Positions 45,801 to 54,523 of a stretch of DNA of 64,000 nucleotides are shown piece after piece. The DNA is from Anaeramoeba ignava (Eukaryota; Metamonada; Anaeramoebidae). The stretch spans positions 493,501 through 557,500 of the forward strand of contig JAPDFW010000060.1 of the NCBI GenBank assembly GCA_028826165.1. Direction: 5' to 3'. The position numbers and the translations under genes are program-made. The stretch's first letter is position 1, and the number at the start of each line of letters is the position of its first letter. The notes under the pieces were generated by a model. It worked only from the letters and a program-made list of their open reading frames with translations. It had not been told where the DNA came from and searched no databases.

Positions 45801-48198
45801 TGTTTACAAGGAATTAAAGAGAATGATTTTGAAAGGAAAAACTGCCGTTGCAGGAGATGTAATTGATATAAGTGTTCGTAATTATATTCATAAGAAAACA
45901 AATGAATGGAAAGAATTGCATAAAGGATTTCAAGTGAGTGGCTTTTGTGAAAAGCAAACAATATTGTTTGATCCTTATAGTTTTGCATTTGAATTGGCTT
46001 TATCGAAAGCAACCAACTTTCTTCCTGAAAATGTTGTTTATAACTCACCAGAAATACAAGCAAAGGCATTAGCAGGGTTAATGGATTCAATGGCACAAGA
46101 AGAAGATGGAGAAATTGTTTTCCATTTCTCTGTTTTAGATCCATTGGTTGATGATGTTTGCTTCCTTTGCAAATCATTAGGATTAGTTTCCAAACAAGAA
46201 CACTATTTTGATAAAAACCAAAAATCAAGCAGAATTCAAGTCTCAATTTCAGGAAGAAAATTAAAAGAAATTCCAATCAGAAATTTTGAAATTAAAAATC
46301 TTAAATGCGAAGAAGAGAATCTGCAAGATATCGAAATTGATGAGGTTAAGTATAATGTTATTCACAAAGAAAGCGGAAAGAAAATATTTGCAGGAAAAAA
46401 TCACTTGCTGGATTTGGTGTTTGAACCGAATGAAGCTATAAGATATTTAGTTGGTGTAAAAGACTCACAGAAAAGAATAAGAAAATTACAAGCATTTTCA
46501 GATGAAAAAGAAGTGGAAAAATTTGTGTCGTTAAAACAGAAAATGGAAGGAAATGGAAATTATGATAAGAATAATAACAAAAAGAATTTTCAATTAAAAG
46601 GCGAATCTTTTTATCAGCAAAAATTGGAAGAAAAAGAAGGAAGTTTAGTAGTAATCACTTCGGAAAAGAATTTCCCAAACAATCTTATCAATAAAACCGA
46701 GTTTTCAAGTTATATTGCGATTGAAATACAGGAATATTTGAAACTCTCAACAGAACTCAAATCCACATTGAAGTCTTTTTACTACACAAAACAAAATGGT
46801 TTAAATTGTCAAATCAGAAAAGAAAAACGGGAAGAAATTCAAGTGCAAAAGAGTATAAATGGAGAAGGTAGATATTATGGAATAACAGTCGACGGAGATA
46901 AAAGATTTCTTTTGAAAGATTTCACAGTAACACACAACTGCAATCGGTATGAAAAGGCAAAGGAAAACGAAGCAAAACTAAAGAAAGAACTCAATTACGA
47001 TCGGGAAGATGAAAGGAGATACAATCATCATTTCGACCGTTATCAGAACCACAGTCGGTCTTTGGAATTCGAGAACAGAATGCTTAAAAAGGTGTCACAA
47101 GACTTACAAAGAATGAAACCAAAAGACCCTAACTATCGACGAGTAACAACAATTCGAGACGCACTTGATGTTCTTATAGACAACAGATACTCACTCAAAT
47201 ATTCTTATGTGTTCGGATATTACTGTCCAAGAGGAACGGTTCAGGATTTGTTTCTTTTCATGCAAACAGATCTGGAGAAATCAACAGAAGATCTTTCTCA
47301 TTCGATTGAGCACTTACAAAAAGTAGACACAATTTACTTACAAAACTTAACAAAACTCGCAAGTTCACGAAGATATGCATTACTTGAGATCTTGACTGAT
47401 ATTGATAAGGATGGAAACATGATTTACATCCCTGAACAAAAGAGTACAAATCGAACTCCAAATCAAAGCAGATGGGCAGAGGATGACGAGAAACCGCAAA
47501 TAAAAGAAGAACCAATTGTTGAAGAAATTCAAACAAGAAGAATTTTACCAACACAACCAAGAACAAGAATATCACCAACACAACCAAGAACATCACCAAC
47601 AAGAATATCACCAACACAAACAAGAACATCACCAACACAACCAAGAACAAGAATAACAACAACAACAACAACAAGATCAACAGCAACATCCACAGAATCA
47701 GTCAACCCAGATGCACTTGAACGACAACTTCTGAACAATATCACATCGATATTTTCTCAACAACTTCCTCGAATGGAAAGATTAAGAACACAATTTTCTG
47801 ATAGAAGAAATCCTCCGCCTCCTCCTCAAAACCCACCACCACCACCTCAAAACCCTATAAGACCTCCTCCCAATAATCCTTTCCAATTCCAACAACCCCC
47901 ACCACCACCTCCCCGACAAAACAATCCTCCTCCTCCTCAAAATGTTAGAAATCCTCCTCCACCTCCTCCACCTGATTTCTTTATTCCTGAAGATAATAAC
48001 CAAAATCCTATTGCAAGATTCTTTCTTCAACCCAGATTCTGGGCAATTTTGGCTCAAGACGACCGTTTTTCTCAATATCTTACTGATAATGAATTTACAA
48101 GAAAAGTTGCCACAATAAGAAATAATTTATCAACTTTGGATTCTTTTCTTGATGATCAAAGAATTATTCGTTTACTTGAAACTTTTGTTTGGAATTAA
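42895..48198 (+). CDS. Ariadne-type RBR E3 ubiquitin ligase precursor containing an intein
   Basis: There are six exons: 42895-43374, 43709-43956, 44030-44240, 44596-44828, 44969-45139 and 45207-48198, phase-consistent. The precursor is 1,444 residues (894 after intein removal). In order: a UBA-like domain (LSQLGYDRREIRKALRETKS), an E/K/Q coiled coil, the Ariadne UBA-like region (VLTEDELIRKQEKLISK), RING1 (CGICGEDF, CGHAFCKDCW), IBR (WCPAPGCGRAV, CDCGHRYCFECQEE), RING2 ([20 protein letters not shown] with the catalytic Cys in GGC, then FCWICLDPWAGH), the intein, and the Ariadne domain (CNRYEKAKENEAK, RYQNHSRSLEFE, YSYVFGYYCPRG). The C-terminus has PTQPRT repeats, a proline-rich stretch and a final helical segment FSQYLTDNEFTRKVATIRNN like an STI1/DP domain. 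It would transfer ubiquitin through a RING2 Cys thioester. ATG 42895 is the first in frame. Confidence 0.93.
43375..43708 (+). repeat. AAAATT-repeat intron 1 of the RBR ligase gene
   Basis: Almost pure AAAATT with occasional AATATT units. It is open in frame with exon 1, so an unspliced reading gives a KIKIKI tail ending at 43677. The acceptor AATAATAG restores the acidic segment before the Ariadne region. Confidence 0.75.
44241..44595 (+). repeat. Repeat-filled intron 3 of the RBR ligase gene
   Basis: AATTTAAGAAATAATTTAATTC-type units between the RING1 exon and the IBR exon; unit lengths vary (12-20 bp). The splice restores KEAQVGAIPCPG. Confidence 0.75.
45289..46938 (+). mobile_element. 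Intein (550 aa) in the RING2 domain, splicing residues intact, endonuclease decayed
   Basis: The insert splits Thr-Cys-Asn-Arg-Tyr of the ligase. Block A is CLAKGTEILI with Cys1 (residue 1). Block B is SVNEHHLLSL with the expected His72. Block F is RYYGITVDGDKRFLLKD (528-544), and block G is FTVTHN (545-550) with His549-Asn550, followed by +1 Cys. This is a complete class 1 splicing domain. Residues 188-330 look like a LAGLIDADG homing-endonuclease region: GDVIDISVRNYI, ILFDPYSFAFELALS where the first motif should be, LPENVVYNSPEIQAKALAGL then MDSMA as the second motif, and FLCKSLGLVS. In both motifs the acidic catalytic residue is missing (Met at position 8 of the second). The region normally lying between the motifs is nearly absent. 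The block B and F style recalls inteins of large DNA viruses and of eukaryotic RNA polymerase genes; that is an impression, not a search. Confidence 0.93.
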
Positions 48199-48314
48199 TT
48201 TGGAATCTTTTTCTTTTTCTTTTTTTCTTTATCTTCTTTATCTTCTTTTATCTTTTTTTCAAATTAAAATCCAAAACGGAATCCAAAACGGAAAAAATTT
48301 TTTTTTTTTACCTT

Positions 48315-48915
48315 TTATATTGAAAGATTTTGGTTGATTTTTTCTTCAATTTTTTTAGATAATTCAATCAATTTATTTCTTTCTCTTTTTTCTTCTTCTT
48401 CCTTTTTTTTCTTTTTAATCAAATTTTCATTTTTTAATTCTTCAATTTTTTTTCTGTAATTTTTCCTTTTCTTTTTTAAACAAAATTAGAGATTCATTTT
48501 CTTCTTTTTCCATATTTTCAATTTCTTGTTTAATTTTTTCCATTTCAATTTTTATTTGAGGAATTTCTTTTTTTTGGATTTGAAGAGAATTTTTTTGCAT
48601 TTTGAGAATTTTTGAATTTGAAAAAATTTTTTCATTTTGATTATTTTGGAATTTTGATAAATTTTTTTCTGATTCTGAAAATTGAAATTGAAATTCTTTT
48701 TTAAGATAAATTAAGTTGTTTAATAATTGATTTTTCTTTCTTCTCATTTTTTGGATCAATTGTTGATTTGTTTTATATTTTTTAATCTCCATTTCTAATT
48801 GATTTAAATTTTGATTAAATTGGTTTAAAATTCTATTTTCTTTTAAACAACAAAAATTGAATAAATTGGAATTTGTTTGATTTTCTTTTTCATTCCAAAT
48901 TGTTTGATTTGACAT
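48315..48915 (-). CDS. Coiled-coil protein of unknown function, frame interrupted once
   Basis: From ATG 48915 (MSNQTIWNEKENQT) a Lys/Glu/Gln/Asn-rich coiled coil runs to a stop in the run of eight A near 48447. The heptad pattern then continues in another frame (IEELKNENLIKK, then LIELSKKIEEKINQNL) to the stop at 48317-48315. Two readings fit: a one-base A insertion in the homopolymer, or a 28-base intron (GTTTAAA to ATTACAG) that joins NESLIL to KKIEELKNE in frame. Other introns seen here are longer than 60 bases, so I favour the indel. No family is recognised. It is convergent with the ligase gene, with a 116-base gap. Confidence 0.5.
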
Positions 48916-49188
48916 TTATTTTTGATTTTATGAATTAATGTAACAAAAAAAAAAAATAAAAATGATTTAATAAATTAAATGTTTTTTTTTGCTTTGTTTT
49001 TTTTTCTGAGAATTGACATTTACATTTTATTTTAAAAAGCAAAAAAAAAAAAGAGAACAAAAAGTGGAATGAAGAAAAAAAAATTTTTTAAATTTCTTAG
49101 TTGGAAAAATAAAGAGATGAATCATTTTTTTTTTCATTTTTTTCATTTTTTTCATTTTTTAAAAAAAGAAAAAAAAAATAAATATAAA
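48916..49188. promoter_or_regulatory. Divergent intergenic region with an AAAAAGTGGAATGAA element
   Basis: AT-rich spacer between the coiled-coil gene (minus) and adenylate kinase (plus). It contains AAAAAGTGGAATGAA at about 49060, the same word that recurs about 19 times at 57940-59360 just before another gene. Confidence 0.4.
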
Positions 49189-51936
49189 ATGGAATTTAAA
49201 AAATTTCTTAGTTTTCTTGGACCACCAGGATGTGGTAAATAATAAAAATAAATAATAAATAATAAATAAGAACAGATAATAATTAAATTATTATATTATT
49301 AAAAACAGGAAAAGGAACACAAGCACCAAAAGTGACAGATAAATATCAACTTCAATTTCTTGTAAATTAATTAAAATTTATTTATTTATAAAATTTATTT
49401 ATAAAATTTAAATTTAAATTTATAAGTCAACTGGTGATGTTTTTAGACAAGCAATTAAAGATGAAACTGACTTAGGAAAAAAAGCAAAAGATTTTGTTTC
49501 AAATGGAAAATTAGTTCCTGATTCAATTGTAATTGATATGATTTCTGAGAGAATTTTTGAAGAAGTAAAAAAAACAGAAGGAATTTTATTTGATGGATTT
49601 CCTCGTACTTATACTCAAGCTATTGCTCTTGATAAAATGTTACAGAAATTTAGAGCTCGTGTTCATGCTGTTATTAGTTTTGATGTTCCTGATTCTGTTT
49701 TATTTGAAAGAATTACTGGTAGATTAACTCATATCCCTTCAGGTCGTACTTATCATAAAACTTTTAAACCTCCAAAAATTCCAATGAAAGATGATGTAAT
49801 TTGATTTCTATATTTAAATATATTTATTTAATTTAAATATTAATTAAATTTAAATATATTTATTGAATTTAAATATATTTATTAAATTTAAATATTTATT
49901 AAATTTAAATATATTTATTAAATTTAAATATATTTATTTGGATTAAAATATATTTATTGAATTTAAATATATTTATTTGAATTTAAATATTTATTGAATT
50001 AAAGTATATTTATTAAATTTAAATATATTTATTTGATTTAAATATATTTATTGAATTTAAATATATTTATTTGATTTAAAATATATTTATTGAATTTAAA
50101 TATATTTATTTGATTTAAATATATTTATTGAATTTAAATATATTTATTGAATTTAAATATATTTATTAAATTTAAAATATATTTATTGAATTTAAATATA
50201 TTTATTAAATTTAAATATTTATTTGAATTTAAATATTTATTGAATTTAAATATTTATTGAATTAAAATATATTTATTAAATTTAAAATATATTTATTAAA
50301 TTTAAATATATTTATTTTGGATTTAAATATATTTATTTGAATTTAAATATATTTATTAAATTTAAATATATTTATTAAATTAAAAATATATTTATTAAAT
50401 TTAAATATATTTATTAAATTTAAAATATATTTATTAAATTTAAATATATTTATTGAATTTATATATATATTTATTAAATTAAAATATATTTATTAAATTT
50501 AAAATATATTTATTAAATTTAAATATATTTATTGAATTTAAAATATATTTATTAAATTTAAATATATTTATTAAATTTAAATATATTTATTAAATTTAAA
50601 TATATTTATTAAATTTAAATATATTTATTGAATTAAATTAAAATTTTAAATATATTTATTAGATTAAAATATATTTATTAAATTTAAATACATTTATTTG
50701 ATTTAAATATATTTATTGAATTTAAATATATTTATTTTGGATTTAAAATATATTTATTTGGATTTTAAATATATTTTATTGAATTTAAATATATTTATTT
50801 AAATTTAAATATATTTATTGAATTTAAAATATTAAATTAAATTTAAATATATTTATTGAATTAAAATATATTTATTGGAATTTAAAATATATTTATTAAA
50901 TTTAAATATATTTATTAAATTTAAATATATTTATTAAATTTAAATATATTTATTAGATTTAAAATATATTTATTAAATTTTAAAACATTAATTGAATTTA
51001 AATATATTTATTAAATTAAAATATATTTATTAAATTAAAAATACATTTATTAAATTAAAATACATTTATTAAATTTAAATATATTTATTTGAATTAAAAT
51101 ATATTTATTAAATTTAAATATATTTATTAGATTAAAATACATTTATTAAATTTAAATACATTTATTAAATTTAAATATATTTATTAAATTAAAAATATAT
51201 TTATTAAATTTAAATATATTTATTTTTAATTAAAAATATTTATTGAATTAAAATATATTTATTAAATTTAAAATATATTTATTAAATTTAAATACTTATT
51301 GAATTTAAATATATTAATTAGATTTAAAAATATATTTATTAAATTAAAAATATTTATTGAATTTAAATATATTAATTAAATTTAAATATTAATTAAATTT
51401 AAATATATTTATTAAATTAAAAAATACATTTATTGAATTTAAATATTTATTAAATTTAAATATATTTATTAAATTAAAATATATTTATTGAATTTAAATA
51501 TATTTATTAAATTTAAATATATTTATTAAATTTAAATATATTTATTGAATTTAAATATATTTATTAAATTTAATATATTTATTAAATTAAAAAATATTTA
51601 TTGAATTTAAATATATTTATTAAATTAAAATATATTTATTATATTAAAATATATTTATTTGAATTTAAATATATTTATTGAATTTAAATATTTATTTGAA
51701 TTAAAATATATTTATTTGAATTTAAATATTTATAGGTTACAGGAGAAGATTTAGTTCAAAGAAAAGATGATACACCAGAATATTTAACTAGAAGATTAAA
51801 AGAATTTCATGAAAACGCTGATTTAATCAAAGATCATTACAGAAAATTAGGAGTACTTATTTCTGTTAATGCAAATCAATCAATTAATTCAGTTACAAAT
51901 GAAGTTTTAACTTCAATTAATAAATTACTTAAATAA
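49189..51936 (+). CDS. Adenylate kinase
   Basis: There are four exons: 49189-49234, 49309-49361, 49427-49795 and 51736-51936, phase-consistent, 222 residues, the usual size of a long-form enzyme. Splicing between exons 1 and 2 builds the P-loop GPPGCGKGTQ. STGDVFRQAI is the AMP-binding start, ILFDGFPRTYTQA the FPR motif, RLTHIPSGRTYH the LID entry, and VTGEDLVQRKDDTPEYLTRR the LID exit after the 1.94 kb intron. It equilibrates ATP, ADP and AMP. There is no targeting peptide, so it is probably cytosolic. The LID lacks the Cys zinc cluster and has the His/Ser/Asp-type eukaryotic form. Confidence 0.95.
49796..51735 (+). repeat. 1.94 kb tandem-repeat intron of adenylate kinase
   Basis: Nearly the whole intron is variants of AAATTTAAATATATTTATT (about 17-19 bp per unit, on the order of 100 copies). 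Donor GTAATTTG and acceptor TTATAG are phase 0 and join MKDD to VTGED, inside the LID domain. No gene is seen in it on either strand. Confidence 0.88.
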
Positions 51937-52385
51937 TTGAAATGGTTTTAATCAATTTGATGAAATAATTCCCAAAAACAAAAAAAAGCAAAACGTCCAC
52001 TTTTATTTTCTACTTTTTCTATTCCCTTTTCTTTCAGTTAAAAAATTAATTAATTTCAAAATAAAATTTAAAAAGAGAAAAAAAGAAAAAAAAAATTTTT
52101 AATTTTAATTTTTTCATTTTTTTTTTCATTTTTTTTTATTATAAAAAAAGTAAAATTTTAAATATAATTAAATATACTTTTTGGTTGTGATGATTAACTT
52201 AAAAAGAGAAACTTAAAAAACTCTTGTTTTTAAGATGTTTTTGTTTCAATGAAATCTTTTTTTTTGTCATAGTTAAACTGAACCAAAATAAATTTAAAAA
52301 CAAAAACAAAAAAATAATTTTTTTTTTTAAATTTTTTTTTTTCATTTTTTTCATTTTTATTGAAGGGAAAATAAGAGAAACAAAA
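51937..52385. other. Intergenic region before LSM14
   Basis: A/T homopolymer-rich spacer. CGTCCACTTTTATTTTC near 51996 contains TCCACTTTT, the reverse complement of the AAAAGTGGA word seen at 49060 and 57940-59360. No coding potential is recognised. Confidence 0.4.
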
Positions 52386-54222
52386 ATGGAAGATAGTTCA
52401 AATTTAGAAATTGGTCAAGTTGTCGATTTTACATCACACAAAGGAATAATTTATAGAGGAACGATTGCACAAAAAATTCAAGATGAAAGAAAAGTTATTT
52501 TAGAACAAGGTTTGTTTTAATAAATTTTTTTCTTTCTTTTATAAAAAAAAGAAGAAAGAGGAAAAAAAAAATAAATTCAAAATTAAATTTAAAATTAAAT
52601 TCAAAATAAAATTCAAAATTAAATTTAAAATTAAATTCAAAATTAAATTCAAAATTTAAAATTAAATTCAAAAATAAATTAAAAATTAAATTCAAAATAA
52701 AATTTAAAATTAAATTCAAAATTAAATTCAAAATTAAATTCAAAATTAAATTCAAAATTAAATTTAAAAATAAATTCAAAATTAAATTTAAAATTAAATT
52801 TAAAAATTAAATTTAAAATTAAATTCAAAAATAAATTTAAAATTAAATTCAAAATTAAATTCAAAAATTAAATTTAAAATTAAATTCAAAATTAAATTCA
52901 AAATTAAATTCAAAATTAAATTCAAAATTAAATTCAAAATTAAATTCAAAATTAAATTTAAAATTGAATTCAAAATCAAATTCAAAATTAAATTCAAAAT
53001 TAAATTTAAAATTAAATTCAAAATTAAATTCAAAATTAAAAATAAATTCAAAAATAAATTTAAAATTAAATTCAAAATTAAATTCAAAATTAAATTCAAA
53101 ATTAAATTCAAAATTAAATTCAAAATTAAATTCAAAATTAAATACAAAATTAAATTCAAAATTCAAAATTAAATTCAAAATTCAAAATTAAATTTAAAAT
53201 TAAATTTAAAAATAAATTTAAAATTAAATTCAAAAATAAATTTAAAATTAAATTCAAAATTAAATTTAAAATTAAATTCAAAAATAAATTTAAAATTAAA
53301 TTCAAAATTAAATTCAAAATTTAAAAATAAATTAAAATTTAAAAATTAAAATTAAAAATTTGCTATTTTTTTTCAATATGAAAAAATAGTCAGCATAATG
53401 GGAAACCAAAATGGTCCAATTCAAAATTCAACGATTTATCCTCGAGTTTCTTTTGGAATAGACCAACTATTAGAAATTCAAGTCATTAAACAACCAACAG
53501 GAAATGAAATACTACAACAACAACAACTTGAAATTGAATCAATTCCAGAAACAAATCAAACAAAGGAAAAAGAACATAAAAAAAAAACACATTCTAAAGT
53601 ACACACAAAAAAAACGAAAGTAAAAAAACAACAAGAACCAAAAAAAGAATTTGAAGAAAATTCAATGAATCAATATCAATATCCAAATCAATATCCAAAT
53701 CAATATCCAAATCAAGATCAATATCCAAATCAATTTTCAGATCAATATCCAAATCAAGATCAATATCAAGATCAATATTCAAATCAATTTTCAGATCAAT
53801 ATCGATTTTCAGATCAATATTCAAATCAATATTCAAATCAATATCAAAATCAAAATCAAAATCAAAATCAAAGCCAAGAAAAAACCCAAAATCAAAATCA
53901 AGATGAAAAAGAATCAAAACAAGAATATTATAATCCAAATAATTTTTTTGATAAAATTTCCAAAGAAAAAAACTTTAAAAAAAAATCAACTCGTCAAGAA
54001 ACAATGGAAAGAAGAAAATTAGATGAAGAAACATTTGGTCCTACTCCAAATAGATTTTCTAGACAACAAATTGCTCCTCGACAAAAACATGTTTGGAGAT
54101 ATAAAAATACTCAAAATCAAGGTTATCAAAGAAGAAATAATCAATTTAATAGATCTTTCCGTTCAAATCCAAATCATTCTTACAATCCTAATAAATTCTT
54201 TAATTCTTTTGATCAAAATTAA
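52386..54222 (+). CDS. LSM14: LSM14/SCD6/RAP55 family mRNP protein
   Basis: There are two exons, 52386-52509 and 53390-54222, 318 residues. Splicing joins the Sm-like LSM14 domain: GQVVDFTSHKGIIYRGTIAQ, then KVILEQ-VSIMGNQNGPIQNS and IYPRVSFGIDQLLEIQVIK. The middle is Lys-rich and then a PNQYPNQDQYPNQF repeat. The FFD box (YYNPNNFFDKISKEK) and TFG box (RRKLDEETFGPTPNRF) follow in the usual order, ending in an Arg/Asn/Gln-rich tail with RR and YNPN. The family represses translation and promotes decapping in P-bodies by binding DDX6-type helicase and decapping factors. The second exon also has its own ATG at 53398, but that would drop half of the LSm fold. Confidence 0.9.
52510..53389 (+). repeat. 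880 bp AAATTC-repeat intron of LSM14
   Basis: Continuous AAATTCAAAATT/AAATTTAAAATT units. The minus strand is open over 100 codons in two frames (NLILNLIL, FEFNFEFN), an artefact of the period. The phase-1 donor and acceptor restore the LSm domain. Confidence 0.85.
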
Positions 54223-54523
54223 ATCGGATGATTGATTTTTTTTTTGTTTTTTTTTTATCAAAAATCATCAGGAAAAAAATATCTTTTCTTTAAAAACAAA
54301 ATTCAGAATTCAAAACAATTAAATTCAAAATTAAATACAAAATTAAATTCAAATTCAAAACAATTAAATTCAAAATTAAATTAAATTCAAAATTCAAAAT
54401 TAAATTCAAAATTCAATTCAAAATTCAAAATAAAATTCAAAATAAAAATCATTTTTTTCATTTTTTTCATTTTTTTCATTTTGTTTTTTTTTTCTTTTTC
54501 TTTTTGTTTTTAAATTGTTAATA
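54223..54523. other. AT-rich intergenic spacer
   Basis: It contains a short AAATTCAAAATT array (54300-54450) and T-runs before ATG 54524. No gene is seen. Confidence 0.5.

Noticed and set aside
45289-46938. Insert as a spliceosomal intron, Hedgehog-type Hint domain or bacterial-intein-like domain
   Set aside because: It has no stop over 1,650 bases, has both intein termini with HN and +1 Cys, and flanks a conserved host motif exactly; Hedgehog-type domains lack the C-terminal Asn and the C-extein.
52495-53191. Overlapping FNFEFN / LNLILN frames in the LSM14 intron
   Set aside because: Open in several frames on both strands, typical of a 12 bp repeat without stops.
53398-54222. Independent start at ATG 53398
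   Set aside because: It would lose the first half of the LSM14 domain, which is supplied in phase by the exon at 52386-52509.
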